This document shows, piece after piece, positions 1 to 9,112 of a DNA stretch of 64,000 bases (position 1 is its first letter; every line of letters starts with the position of its first letter). The translations under genes were made by a program, and so were the position numbers. The notes beneath the pieces were generated by a model that was not told where the DNA came from, did no database searches, and saw nothing but the letters and a program-made list of their open reading frames with translations. Origin of the DNA: Sphingomonas sp. PAMC26645 (GTDB lineage: Bacteria; Pseudomonadota; Alphaproteobacteria; Sphingomonadales; Sphingomonadaceae); the NCBI RefSeq assembly GCF_004795835.1, contig NZ_CP039249.1, forward strand, positions 2,517,001 through 2,581,000. Reading direction: 5' to 3'.

Positions 1-121
1 GAGGAAAACGGCAAACCGACCGAGACGACGCGAAACCATTGGCGATCCAATTCCTGTATGTGCGTGGGTGACGCCACGGTCCGGCCGGAACCGCACCTGC
101 CCGGGCATATTTATGACGATG

Positions 122-628
122 TCAGCGCTTCAGCGGCGCGAACGAGAACAGTCCGCTTCGGTAGTTCATCACCACCGTCGTCGGCGTGATGCCGGCATGC
201 GCGACGACCCGCGCCGCCTCCGCGCTCGGTTTGGAATGGCCGAGCCGCGGATTGCCGGCAAAACCGATGCCGTCGTGGAGCAGGCTGAATCCGTGCCCGC
301 CGCTGCGGGCATGGACGACGCTGAGCGCATACGCACCCTCGCCAGGAACCCGCAGGCACAGCCGCGCCGGACCTGATGCCGGAACCGGGATCACCGCGCG
401 GCGAAACGTCTTGCCCTGCGCCACCAGCACATTGTCGTCGGCCAGGAACTCACCCTCGACCGCGGGATAAATCTCGGCACGCAGGTTGCCCACGCGGTCC
501 TTCAGTCCCTCGACCGTGACGACGATCGCCGGGCCCGTCTCGTGCGGCCGGCACTGCGCCGCCGCGGTCCCCAGCGCAGGGGTCGACGCGATTGGCGTTG
601 CGGCGAGGGCCAAGAGCGCGACGATCAT
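122..628 (-). CDS. DUF2141 family periplasmic protein
   Basis: The 168-residue product begins with a hydrophobic signal-like segment ending near an AAA-Q cleavage site. The rest matches the DUF2141 pattern: an early VTVEGLKDRVGNLRAEIY strand region and a late stretch with GFAGNPRLG. The family is exported and its biochemical role is unknown. The start codon overlaps the stop of the membrane-protein gene upstream (ATGA, 625-628), so the two are probably translated from one message. A second DUF2141 gene lies at 22648-23145, also next to an ECF sigma/FecR/TonB-receptor module. That repeated association suggests an envelope role tied to the receptors; this is an inference. Confidence 0.8.
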   Translation of the reverse strand: MIVALLALAATPIASTPALGTAAAQCRPHETGPAIVVTVEGLKDRVGNLRAEIYPAVEGEFLADDNVLVAQGKTFRRAVIPVPASGPARLCLRVPGEGAYALSVVHARSGGHGFSLLHDGIGFAGNPRLGHSKPSAEAARVVAHAGITPTTVVMNYRSGLFSFAPLKR

Positions 629-1548
629 TGATTATGCTCCGGATTGAGAAGTTCGACCGCGGTCAGCGCCGCGCCGAGCAGGAGGTGCGTGACTAGCCAC
701 AGCGCCGCGATCATCGTCAGCATCGCGGCGACGTTGGAGGCCTGCCCGACGGTGAACGCGACGAGGCCGGCAAAGACGATGTCCTTGTTCGGCAACAGCG
801 GCAGGCGGGAGACGAGCAGCCGCAACGTCGCCAGCACCAGCCACCAGGCGAGCGGCGCGGCGGGCAGTGCGACTGCCCAAAGCGCGGCGGCGAAGACCGT
901 CGTCGTGACGATCCGCAACAGGTGGATGACCGCGATCCGGCCGAGCTCATCGCGCGGCAGCGTGAAGAGCCGCTTGCGCATCACGAGCGCGACGACCGAC
1001 GGCAACGCGATGCTCGCGGCCGATACGATCATCACCTTGGCATCGGTGCCGAGGTTCAGCGCAACCAGCGACTGCCAGCTGACCGCGGCGAGCGCGAGTG
1101 TGCAGACGTTGGCGACGACCGCGGACAGGATCGACACGTCCTTGATCGCGCCGAACGGAGTGCCGACCAGCGAAGCATGCCGCCGCGCCCAAGCATAGAA
1201 GTACAGCTCGCCCGAATAGCCTGCGATGATCTCGTTGCTGATCCGCTTGCGCAACAGCGCGAGGAATCCGCGCGGCGGCAGGGTCCACAGGCGGCGATAG
1301 ATCAACCACTCGCTCGCCGGCAGCGCGAGATAGCCGGCCGCGAACAGCAGCCAGAACAGCGGCGAGCGCGGCACCATCGCGATCACGCCGCGGACGTCGA
1401 GATAGCGCAGCTGCCACAACGCCGCGATCAGGATCGCCGCGGACAACAAAGGCGTCAGCCCGCGCGCGACGATTCCCTTGCGGACTTCGATCGTCTTCAG
1501 CGGAAGCTTGGGGGCGGGCAGGGCCGCCGGGTTGAGGGCGTTACTCAT
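625..1548 (-). CDS. Polytopic inner-membrane protein, flippase-like (UPF0104-like)
   Basis: An ATG at 1548 gives about 307 residues with roughly seven to eight hydrophobic segments; a longer upstream extension is open but looks noncoding and crosses the divergent promoter region. The middle contains NEIIAGYSGELYFYAWARR between membrane helices, reminiscent of the membrane domain of lysylphosphatidylglycerol synthase / UPF0104 flippase-like proteins. No soluble synthase domain is present. It is divergent from the DUF2334/GT4 operon (1776 onward) and overlaps the DUF2141 gene downstream. A role in moving a lipid or glycolipid intermediate is plausible from context but not shown. The family assignment is tentative; the membrane prediction is firm. 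Confidence 0.65.
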   Translation of the reverse strand: MSNALNPAALPAPKLPLKTIEVRKGIVARGLTPLLSAAILIAALWQLRYLDVRGVIAMVPRSPLFWLLFAAGYLALPASEWLIYRRLWTLPPRGFLALLRKRISNEIIAGYSGELYFYAWARRHASLVGTPFGAIKDVSILSAVVANVCTLALAAVSWQSLVALNLGTDAKVMIVSAASIALPSVVALVMRKRLFTLPRDELGRIAVIHLLRIVTTTVFAAALWAVALPAAPLAWWLVLATLRLLVSRLPLLPNKDIVFAGLVAFTVGQASNVAAMLTMIAALWLVTHLLLGAALTAVELLNPEHNQ

Positions 1549-1775
1549 GCCGCCCTGCGCCGTACGGCGACCGGGACGGCAATCTGATTTCCATGACGCA
1601 GCGATGCCGCGACGGCGGGGGAGCCGGGATGTGTCATGGGTTCTGGACGTCACCGCATCGCAGCATCCGCAGCCCGAAATATTCGCCACAAAAAATAATC
1701 TTGGCGGACTGCGGTTCGGATCGCGCGGTGCCGTCTCCGGGGCATGTGTGTGCCCAAGCTGCTCGACCTTCTGTC

Positions 1776-2591
1776 GTGAACGCCCTGCCAAAGGCCGTGC
1801 GTCCGCCGTCACCGGACCGGCGCCTCATCGTGTCGATCCACGATGTCTCGCCGGCATTCGCCGATCCCATCGAGCGACTGGTCGAAATGATCGGCGCGAT
1901 CCTGGGCGGGCCGCGGTTCGCGATGCTGGTCGTCCCCGATCACTGGGGCGCGGCGCCGCTCGACCGGACGCCGGCGTTCGCGCGCCGGTTGCGCGAATGG
2001 GCCGATGCGGGCGTCGAGATGTTCCTCCACGGCTGGTTCCACCGCGACACGAGCGCACACAGCAGCACGGCGGCGACGATGAAGGCGCGCTACATGACCG
2101 CGGGCGAGGGCGAGTTTCTCGGACTCAGCGCGGACGAGGCCGAATACCGGATGCGCGCCGGACGCGATATGGTCGAACAGGCGATCGGCGGCCCCGTCGC
2201 CGGCTTCATCGCGCCGGCCTGGCTCTACGGCCCGGGCGCGATATCGGCGCTGAAGGCATGCGATTTCGCGCTCGCGGAGGACCATCTCCGGGTCTGGCGT
2301 CCAGTCAACAACGCGGTCGTCGCGCGCGGTCCCGTCGTCACCTGGGCAAGTCGCTCCCGCGCGCGCACCGCCAGTTCGCTCGCAGTCGCCGCCGCCGCGC
2401 GCATGCTCCCGGACTGGCTCCCGACGCTGCGGGTGGCCGTGCATCCCGGTGACGTCACGAAGGAGTCGCTTATGACCAGTATCGATCGGACCATCCGGGG
2501 TCTGGCGGGCCGCCGCACGGTTGCCCGCTACGCGGATCTGTTGCCGGGCGCAGCTATGTCGGAAGGGGAGGGCCGTCATGAAGATCGTTGA
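1776..2591 (+). CDS. DUF2334 polysaccharide deacetylase-like protein
   Basis: The product has the hallmark LIVSIHDVSPAF near its N terminus and FLHGWFHRD further in, the metal-ligand motifs of the DUF2334 branch of the polysaccharide (NodB-like) deacetylases. I chose the GTG at 1776 (271 residues) because the signature starts about 19 residues after it; the in-frame extension back to 1593 has no domain character and runs opposite the divergent gene. Its 3' end overlaps the glycosyltransferase start at 2578 by 14 bases, indicating a common operon. It probably removes acyl groups from an envelope glycan or glycolipid made by the neighbouring GT4 enzyme. The substrate is unknown. Confidence 0.75.
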   Translation: MNALPKAVRPPSPDRRLIVSIHDVSPAFADPIERLVEMIGAILGGPRFAMLVVPDHWGAAPLDRTPAFARRLREWADAGVEMFLHGWFHRDTSAHSSTAATMKARYMTAGEGEFLGLSADEAEYRMRAGRDMVEQAIGGPVAGFIAPAWLYGPGAISALKACDFALAEDHLRVWRPVNNAVVARGPVVTWASRSRARTASSLAVAAAARMLPDWLPTLRVAVHPGDVTKESLMTSIDRTIRGLAGRRTVARYADLLPGAAMSEGEGRHEDR

Positions 2592-3753
2592 TGTCTGCGC
2601 CTTCTACACGCCGAGCGGCGGCGGGGTCCGGACCTATGTCGACCGCAAGCTCGTCGCCTTTGCGGAACGTGGGCATGAGATGGTGGTCGTCGCACCGGGC
2701 GAGCGCGACGGCGAGGAACGTCGTGGACCGAACGCGCGCATCCGCTGGGTGCGCTCGCCGCGGTTTCCCCTCGACCGGTCCTACCGTTATTTCTCCAATC
2801 GCTCGGCACTTCACCGCGTGCTTGATGAGGAAGATCCTGACTTGGTCGAAGTCTCGTCGCCCTGGCGCAGCGCGTCGATGGTCGCGGACTGGAAAAGCGA
2901 ACGCGGCGCCCGGGCGCGGCTCGCGCTGATCGCTCACGCCGATCCGCTTGCGGCCTATGCGTATCGCTGGTTCGGCGGCGTGGCATCGACGCAGACGATC
3001 GATCGCGCGTTCGACTGGTATTGGCGCCACTTACGCCGCCTCGACGAACGCTTCGACATGATCGTCAGCGCAAGCGACAGCCTGAGCGAACGGCTGCGGG
3101 AGGGCGGCCTGCAAAAAGTGCTGACCGATCCGATGGGCGTCGAACCCGGCCAGTTCTCTCCAGCGCTTCGTGACATGACCGTGCGTCGCGAGATGCTGGC
3201 GCTATGCGGGCTCCCGGAAGATGCGATGCTGCTGATCGGCGTCGGCCGCCACGCACCGGAAAAGCGCTGGCCGATGGTGGCGCAGGCGGCGACCATGGCG
3301 GGGGCGCAGGCGCCGGTAGGTCTCGTCATCGTCGGTGGCGGATCACGCCAGCGTCCCGTGATCGAGGCGATCGACGGCAATCCCCACGTTCGCCTGCTCG
3401 AACCGACCACCGATCGTGCGGCACTAGCGCGGATGATGGCGAGCGCGGATGCCTTGATCCACGGGTGCGAGGCGGAAACCTTCTGCTTCGTCGCCGCCGA
3501 GGCGATCGCCTCCGGCCTGCCGCTGATCGCCCCCGACCGGGGCGGCGCTGCCGACCTCGCGCGAAAATCCGGTGGCGTCCTCTATCGGTCCAGCGACGCG
3601 CTGGCGGCGTCCGAGGCGATCCTTTCGGTTGCACGCAACTGTCGTACGCCACGCGCGGCAGCCCCGGTCCGCACGATGGACGATCACTTCGACGCGCTGC
3701 TGGCACTGTACGCGAACGAGAATCTGGTGAGGAGAGAAGGATCATGTCGATGA
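2578..3753 (+). CDS. Glycosyltransferase family 4 (GT-B fold)
   Basis: The 391-residue product starts MKIVDVCAFYTPSGGGVRTY, the glycine-rich N-terminal acceptor loop of GT4 retaining transferases. The C-terminal half carries GVGRHAPEKRWPMVAQAA and the EX7E motif in ETFCFVAAEA, followed by SGLPLIAPDRGG, which binds the nucleotide-sugar donor. The ATG at 2578 aligns with the family start and lies inside the end of the deacetylase gene; an in-frame start at 2521 would add 19 residues without family character. Its stop overlaps the next small gene (3744). It likely transfers a sugar onto a lipid-linked acceptor at the cytoplasmic membrane; donor and acceptor cannot be told from sequence. Confidence 0.85.
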   Translation: MKIVDVCAFYTPSGGGVRTYVDRKLVAFAERGHEMVVVAPGERDGEERRGPNARIRWVRSPRFPLDRSYRYFSNRSALHRVLDEEDPDLVEVSSPWRSASMVADWKSERGARARLALIAHADPLAAYAYRWFGGVASTQTIDRAFDWYWRHLRRLDERFDMIVSASDSLSERLREGGLQKVLTDPMGVEPGQFSPALRDMTVRREMLALCGLPEDAMLLIGVGRHAPEKRWPMVAQAATMAGAQAPVGLVIVGGGSRQRPVIEAIDGNPHVRLLEPTTDRAALARMMASADALIHGCEAETFCFVAAEAIASGLPLIAPDRGGAADLARKSGGVLYRSSDALAASEAILSVARNCRTPRAAAPVRTMDDHFDALLALYANENLVRREGSCR

Positions 3754-4016
3754 CCGCGACCCATTTCGCCCTGCAACCGATACACGTCTCGGATCACGAT
3801 CCGGTCTGGGGAGCCGAGCCGCCCGAAGCGGCGGTGCCGCTCTGCGATTTTCGGGGCGACGGACGCCTGATCGATGCCATCGTCCACCCGCGCTCCGCCT
3901 GGCGCTGTCCGCTGTTCTACCTTGCCATTCCGGCGTATGCGGTCCTGGCCTTTGCTGCCGCGGCGATCCGCCTGTGCGACCGTGTCGGGATTGTACCGAA
4001 CCACTCAGCGCGCTGA
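3744..4016 (+). CDS. Small single-span membrane protein, unknown function
   Basis: A 90-residue product with a strong Shine-Dalgarno (GGAGAGAAGG, 3731-3740) ahead of the ATG at 3744, which lies inside the 3' end of the glycosyltransferase gene. The first half is polar and acidic. One hydrophobic helix (LFYLAIPAYAVLAFAAAAI) sits near the C terminus. I do not recognise a family. The strong RBS and the tight overlap argue that it is a real third member of the deacetylase/GT4 operon. Its end overlaps the only standard start codon of the sigma-factor gene that follows. Confidence 0.6.
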   Translation: MSMTATHFALQPIHVSDHDPVWGAEPPEAAVPLCDFRGDGRLIDAIVHPRSAWRCPLFYLAIPAYAVLAFAAAAIRLCDRVGIVPNHSAR

Positions 4017-4663
4017 CCCGACGCCGACGGTCTTATTTTTCAGGGCGACATCCCGGACGGGCAGGAGCAAGACGCTCTTCCAGCGACGATGAGCCTCGGA
4101 GGAATGCCGTAGCCGACCCCGATACAATACCTTCCGCGGGCCAGTCCCAAGGCCTGTCCGCCGTACTCGCTGCCAACCGTGGCCGGCTTGTCCGGTTCTT
4201 TGCGGCGCGGACGGGCAGCGTCGCGGAGGCCGAGGACGTCGTGCAGGAAATCTGGCTCCACACGGCGCAGCCGTCGCTGGGACAGGCAACGGGACCGATC
4301 GCCAATCCGCTAGCGTATCTGCACCGCGTCGGCATGAACATCGTGCTCGACCGTGTCCGTGCGAATGGCCGTCGTCAGCGTCGCGACATTGGCTATGTCG
4401 ACGCGACGACGTCGATCGTCGGTGTAGAGGCGGTCGACGATGCGCCCTCCGCGTTCGACGCGGTCGCCAGCCGCGAGCGGTTCGATCGGCTGGCCGCTGC
4501 GCTGTCCGGCCCTCCCGAGGGTGCGATGCGCGTCTTTCGTCGCCACCGTATAGACGGCGTGTCCCATGCCGACATCGCCACCGAACTCGGCATCTCGCGA
4601 AGCGCTGTCGAAAAACACATCGCCGTCGCTCTCCGACATCTGAGAAAGGCGTTGGATGAATGA
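3974..4663 (+). CDS. ECF-type RNA polymerase sigma factor (FecI-like)
   Basis: The product shows region 2 (GSVAEAEDVVQEIWLH, then NPLAYLHRVGMNIVLDRVR) and region 4 (HADIATELGISRSAVEKHI) of an ECF sigma factor of the FecI group. FecR and TonB-receptor genes follow, so it should direct transcription of the receptor module. The start is uncertain. The sigma homology begins near 4150, but I find no ATG, GTG or TTG in this frame between the GTG at 3974 and the conserved core. Either the GTG at 3974 gives a long unstructured leader, or a non-standard codon is used. The gene overlaps the small membrane gene by 43 bases under the long model. Confidence 0.8.
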   Translation: MRPCRDCTEPLSALTRRRRSYFSGRHPGRAGARRSSSDDEPRRNAVADPDTIPSAGQSQGLSAVLAANRGRLVRFFAARTGSVAEAEDVVQEIWLHTAQPSLGQATGPIANPLAYLHRVGMNIVLDRVRANGRRQRRDIGYVDATTSIVGVEAVDDAPSAFDAVASRERFDRLAAALSGPPEGAMRVFRRHRIDGVSHADIATELGISRSAVEKHIAVALRHLRKALDE

Positions 4664-4803
4664 TTTAGGGGGAGGGGTGCGGTTCGATCCGCGCCGCGGC
4701 GTCTATCAAGCGGTCCGATATTCATCGGGAGAGGTTTGCAGGATGGGCGCGGGTTGCGTCGATCCTGACGCAGGCGGGGGGCATCCGCCGGAAAGGGGGA
4801 CGC

Positions 4804-5802
4804 ATGACTGACACGCACGCTGCGACGGATAGCGCGGTCGAAGCCGCTGCGACGTGGCATTCGCGGCTCGACGCGCCGGATATGGACTGGGACCGGTTTG
4901 GCGAGTGGCTGGCGGCCGACCCGGCCCATCGCAATGCCTATGATTCGATCGCGAGTCTCGATGCGGAGTTCGTCGCTGCCGCACCGGCGATCGCCGCGCG
5001 CCTGCCGGCGAATGACGACAATGCAGACATCGCCGACCAAGACGTCGTACCCCGCGCAGCAGCGCGCGGTCGCCGGTGGCAGTGGGCGGCGCTCGGTTCC
5101 AGTGGAGCGCTTGCCGCAGGGCTGGCGTTGATGTTGGTCGCGCCGTCGGGCGACGACGCGGCGCAGGCCTATGAGACGGGTCGCAGCGAAACCCGGTCGG
5201 TGACGCTTGCCGATGGCAGTCGCATGCAGATCGATCGCGGCTCTCGCGTGTCCGTCAGCGGCGGCGGTAGTCCGGTGATCGAGATCGCACAGGGTGCGGC
5301 GAACTTTGCCGTCCGGCACGATCCTTCGCGCGTCCTGATGGTACGCGCGGGCGGATACGAAGTACGCGATCTCGGCACGACGTTCGATGTCGTCAGTGCG
5401 CGTGGACGGGTCGCCGTCACCGTCGCCGAGGGTATGGTGAGCGTCACGCCCGTCGGTGGCACGCCATCCGACGCAACGACGCTGCACGCGGGCCAGAACC
5501 TGGATATCACGCAGGACAAACAGATTGCCGAACGGCGGAAGGTCGATCCTGCGCGCGTGTCCGACTGGACCGACGGCCGGCTCGACTATGACGGCGCCCC
5601 ATTGCCACTGGTTGCCGCGGATATCGCGCGGTATGCGGACAGCCCGTTGACCGTTGACGCATCGGCGGCGAACCTGCGCTTTTCCGGGGTATTGACGATT
5701 GGTGACGGATCGCGGCTCGTCGATCAGCTACAGGCAGTGTTGCCGATACGCGTTCGTCGGGTTGCTGGCGTCGTGCATCTGGGTGCCGCCGGCGGACGCT
5801 GA
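4804..5802 (+). CDS. FecR-family anti-sigma regulator
   Basis: This 332-residue protein has a DUF4880-type N-terminal cytoplasmic segment (about residues 10-55, with FGEWLAADPAHRNAYD), one membrane helix at about 94-113, and a periplasmic FecR domain with VTLADGSRM (133-141) and DLGTTFDVV (189-197). FecR proteins hold the partner sigma factor and relay the state of the TonB receptor across the inner membrane. The ATG at 4804 follows a purine-rich AAGGGGG. The 140-base gap from the sigma gene shows nothing obvious. The last 100 bases overlap the TonB-receptor reading frame, so sigma, FecR and receptor form one unit. Confidence 0.9.
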   Translation: MTDTHAATDSAVEAAATWHSRLDAPDMDWDRFGEWLAADPAHRNAYDSIASLDAEFVAAAPAIAARLPANDDNADIADQDVVPRAAARGRRWQWAALGSSGALAAGLALMLVAPSGDDAAQAYETGRSETRSVTLADGSRMQIDRGSRVSVSGGGSPVIEIAQGAANFAVRHDPSRVLMVRAGGYEVRDLGTTFDVVSARGRVAVTVAEGMVSVTPVGGTPSDATTLHAGQNLDITQDKQIAERRKVDPARVSDWTDGRLDYDGAPLPLVAADIARYADSPLTVDASAANLRFSGVLTIGDGSRLVDQLQAVLPIRVRRVAGVVHLGAAGGR

Positions 5803-8065
5803 ACGGGCTCCACCGGCCAGGCGTTCGATTACGATCCCTGCGGGACCGTTACGGTCTGCGCTCGAGTCGCTCGCAAGCCAGACCGGGATCTCGATCGGGA
5901 TGGCCGGTGGGTTGCCGGATCTCGTCGTCAAGCGGGTCGACCATTCAACTGACGTAGCGCAGGCCGTGCGCCGCATGTTGGCCGGCAGCCGGCTGCGGGC
6001 GGTGCAGGTCGATGCGACCACGTGGCGGATCGAGGCTATTCCGGCAAAACCACCGCGCGCGTTGGCGCGTCGCGCTGACGCCGCAGGGACGCTGATGACC
6101 GGCGATATCGTCGTAATCGCCAGCAAGCGCGACGAACGGCTGTCCGATCTTCCCGCCTCGATCAGCATCGTCGGCGCACCTAGCTTGGGTCGGCTGGCGG
6201 GACGGCGTGGACTGACGGACGTAATGACGACGACCGACGGGGCATTTTCCACGAACCTGGGCCCGGGCCGTGACCGGATATTTCTCCGCGGGGTTGCCGA
6301 CAGCGCATTCAACGGCACCAGCCAGTCGCTCGTAAGCCTGTATCTGGACGATGCGCGGATCGGCTATTCGTCGCCCGATCCCGACCTGCGGCTCGTCGAT
6401 GTGGACCGGATCGAGATATTACGCGGACCGCAGGGCACGCTCTACGGCACCGGTGCACTCGGCGGGGTCGTTCGTGTCGTGACCGCCGCGCCGGACCTGG
6501 ATCGGCGCGCGGGCGGCGTCGCGGTCGAGGGAACGGGCATCAACAACGGTGCGGTCGGTGGCGCGGTCGAGGGGATGCTCAACCTCCCGATCGTCACCGG
6601 GACGGTCGCGCTACGAACATCAGCTTGGGCCGAGACGATCCCCGGCTGGATCGACGATACCGGGCGCGACCGGCGCGACGTAAACCGCACGCGGCGGGTC
6701 GGCGGCCGTGCCGCGCTGCGCTGGTCGATCGGCGAGGGGTGGTCGGCGACCTTGAGCGGCGTCGCCCAACGCATCGACGCGCGCGACAGCCAATATGCGA
6801 CCAGCGGCCTCTCGCGCGCCACGCGGATCGCCGAGCCGCAGGACAACGACTTCACATCCGGAGCGCTGACTGTGCGGGGGCCGATCGGCAAGCTCGAGGC
6901 GCAGGCCACGACGGCCTATGTCGACCAGGAGTTCGGAAGCACCTATGATGCGAGCATTCTGGCATCGTCGCTCGGCGTCGCATCGCCGGTCGCCTATATC
7001 GAGGATCGCTCCGCGCGGTTGCTGTCGCAGGAGGTCCGGCTGAGTGACCCGACCGCGCGCCATCCCTGGATCATCGGTGCGACCATCCTGCATTCGACCA
7101 GTCTTCTGAAGGGGCGCTTCACGTCGGTCGGCGACGACACCATCGACGTGCGACGCGACGAGGAGGACGTCACGGACCTCGCCGTGTTCACCGAGGGTAC
7201 GCAGCGCCTCTCGAGCGCGCTCGATTTCAAGCTCGGGCTGCGGGCCTTCTCGACGTCGAGCCATCTCGAACAACAGGCACCCGGCCGCGTTCGCGCCAAC
7301 CGTATCGGCATTACCCCCAGCGGAACGCTTAGCTGGCATCGTGACGATCTCGGCCTCGTCTGGCTTCGCTATGCCAGCGCCGTGCGTCCCGCGGGGATCA
7401 GCCGGACAGCCGATCCGACCAATCTCCGGATCCCCGGCGACGAACTCCAGAGCCTGGAACTCGGCTGGCGCATCCGCGTCGCACGTGACCGGCTGGCCTT
7501 CCACGGTGCCGTGTTTGGTTCGGCGTGGCAGCATTTGCGCAGCGATACGGTCGGCCCCGACGGACTTCTCGGTACAGTCGATGCGGGCAATGCAGTAAAC
7601 TACGGCGTCGAACTCGGCGGCGTCCTGAACCTGTCCCCGATCACGATCGATTTCGGGACCACGCTGCAACGCGCCCGTCTGACGTCGCCGTCGTCAAACA
7701 CCGGCCTCGATCGCGACGATCGGCGCCTGCCGGTCGTTCCCGACATATCGTCTCGACTGACGGCATCGCGAACCCTCGTCGCGTTCGGCTCGCCCGCGTC
7801 GGTTTACGGTGTCGCGCGCTATACCGGTCGCACGCGATTGAGCTTCGATCCGTTGCTGGATCGCCCGGCGGGGAACTACGCGACGATCGACGCCGGCGCG
7901 ACGATCGACCGCGGGCCGTGGCACTGGTCGATCGCCGTCGACAACCTGCTCGACAGCCGCGGCAACAGTTTCGGCTTCGGCAATCCGTTCACGCTGGCCA
8001 CGAGCACGCAGACCGTTCCAATCCGGCCGAGAACCATAACCCTGCGCGCCACGATCGGGCTGTAA
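5699..8065 (+). CDS. TonB-dependent transducer receptor with STN domain (module 1)
   Basis: A 788-residue outer-membrane receptor. A signal peptide ending VPPADA (about residue 34) is followed by an STN signalling domain (about 45-100, ITIPAGPLRSALESLASQTG), a TonB-box-like DIVVIAS, the plug with LRGVADSAFNG and EILRGPQGTLYGTGALGG, and a C-terminal barrel. The start is TTG 5699 or GTG 5702, both inside fecR; only these give a complete signal peptide. The STN domain marks it as a transducer that signals to the upstream FecR and sigma. It resembles the receptor at 20250-22643. The ligand is unknown; the plug is not of the siderophore-receptor subtype, and the linked glycan genes make an oligosaccharide plausible. 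Confidence 0.88.
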   Translation: MVTDRGSSISYRQCCRYAFVGLLASCIWVPPADAERAPPARRSITIPAGPLRSALESLASQTGISIGMAGGLPDLVVKRVDHSTDVAQAVRRMLAGSRLRAVQVDATTWRIEAIPAKPPRALARRADAAGTLMTGDIVVIASKRDERLSDLPASISIVGAPSLGRLAGRRGLTDVMTTTDGAFSTNLGPGRDRIFLRGVADSAFNGTSQSLVSLYLDDARIGYSSPDPDLRLVDVDRIEILRGPQGTLYGTGALGGVVRVVTAAPDLDRRAGGVAVEGTGINNGAVGGAVEGMLNLPIVTGTVALRTSAWAETIPGWIDDTGRDRRDVNRTRRVGGRAALRWSIGEGWSATLSGVAQRIDARDSQYATSGLSRATRIAEPQDNDFTSGALTVRGPIGKLEAQATTAYVDQEFGSTYDASILASSLGVASPVAYIEDRSARLLSQEVRLSDPTARHPWIIGATILHSTSLLKGRFTSVGDDTIDVRRDEEDVTDLAVFTEGTQRLSSALDFKLGLRAFSTSSHLEQQAPGRVRANRIGITPSGTLSWHRDDLGLVWLRYASAVRPAGISRTADPTNLRIPGDELQSLELGWRIRVARDRLAFHGAVFGSAWQHLRSDTVGPDGLLGTVDAGNAVNYGVELGGVLNLSPITIDFGTTLQRARLTSPSSNTGLDRDDRRLPVVPDISSRLTASRTLVAFGSPASVYGVARYTGRTRLSFDPLLDRPAGNYATIDAGATIDRGPWHWSIAVDNLLDSRGNSFGFGNPFTLATSTQTVPIRPRTITLRATIGL

Positions 8066-8180
8066 AGTCCCGAACGCACGACCAACCACCGCAATTGCCG
8101 ACCGAATCGCAGTTTGGATTTCGGATTCCGACGTAACCTTTTCGCGCAGCAGATCGCTGCTTGTAAAAAAGGACGTCGCA

Positions 8181-9104
8181 ATGACCTTCGAACATTCCCC
8201 CTTCATACCCTCCGAAAGGCACCAAGAGCTTCACGAGGCCTCAATTCATTCCTTGAGCGCGGTGCCCAGCCGGCGCCCGTTCGAGTTCGTCGATCTGGAA
8301 ACGCATTTCGACGCCGAACTCGAAACCCTCTGGACCTATATGCGCCAACGCAGCCGGCCAAGCTTCAACCCTGGTTTGCTCGCCGAGTTCACTCAGTGGC
8401 AGAACGACATCGCAGCCGCACGGTCGTCGGCTACCATGCCGATCCGGTATGTCGTCCTCGGATCTCGTTTTCCCGGCGTGTTTTCCCTGGGCGGTGACCT
8501 CGATCTCTTCTCGGCGCACATCCGCAACGGCGATCGGGAGGCACTCGTCCGCTACGGCCGTGCATGTGTCCATATCCTGCACCGCAACATGCTGAGCCTC
8601 AATCAACCGATCATCACGATCGGACTGGTGGAAGGCGATGCGCTGGGGGGTGGGTTCGAGGCGCTGTTGTCGTTCAACGTCGTGGTCGCCGAACGCGGCA
8701 CGCATTTCGGCCTGCCCGAAACCAATTTCGGTCTCTTTCCCGGCATGGGGGCGCATTGCTTCCTGTCCCGGCGCCTGGGCGCGGCGCGGGCGGAGCAGAT
8801 GATCCTGAGCGGCCGGTCGTACACCGCCGAAGAGCTGTACGATCTCGGCATCGTCCACGCGCTCGCCGATCCCGGCATGGGCCGTGCCGAAGTCGAGCGC
8901 TATATTCGCCAGAACCGCCGCCGGCATAGCGGGCACTGCGCGATCTACGAGGCGTCGAGGTCGGTCAATCCGCTGCCACTCGGGGAACTGCAGGCGGTCG
9001 TGGATCTGTGGGCGGATGCCGCGCTCAGGCTTAGCGAGGCGGACCTCAAGCTGATGCGCCGCCTGGTTGGTGCGCAGACGCGGCTGTTGGACAAGGCAGC
9101 GTAG
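8181..9104 (+). CDS. rpfF: RpfF-like DSF-family signal synthase (crotonase fold)
   Basis: The 307-residue product is a crotonase-family protein with RpfF character rather than a general enoyl-CoA hydratase. It has the long N-terminal extension and the motifs EGDALGGGFEALLSF and FGLPETNFGLFPGMGA. The glutamates at 160 and 180 correspond to the two catalytic Glu of DSF synthases (Glu141/Glu161 in Xanthomonas RpfF), which act as acyl-ACP dehydratase and thioesterase to release cis-2-unsaturated fatty acid signals. A good RBS (AAAGGACG) precedes ATG 8181, and a short 5-bp hairpin lies at 8148-8161. It follows the receptor by 115 bases on the same strand and converges on a GGDEF-EAL gene 8 bases away. 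No rpfC or rpfG is in the window. Confidence 0.85.
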   Translation: MTFEHSPFIPSERHQELHEASIHSLSAVPSRRPFEFVDLETHFDAELETLWTYMRQRSRPSFNPGLLAEFTQWQNDIAAARSSATMPIRYVVLGSRFPGVFSLGGDLDLFSAHIRNGDREALVRYGRACVHILHRNMLSLNQPIITIGLVEGDALGGGFEALLSFNVVVAERGTHFGLPETNFGLFPGMGAHCFLSRRLGAARAEQMILSGRSYTAEELYDLGIVHALADPGMGRAEVERYIRQNRRRHSGHCAIYEASRSVNPLPLGELQAVVDLWADAALRLSEADLKLMRRLVGAQTRLLDKAA

Positions 9105-9112
9105 CGTCCCGC

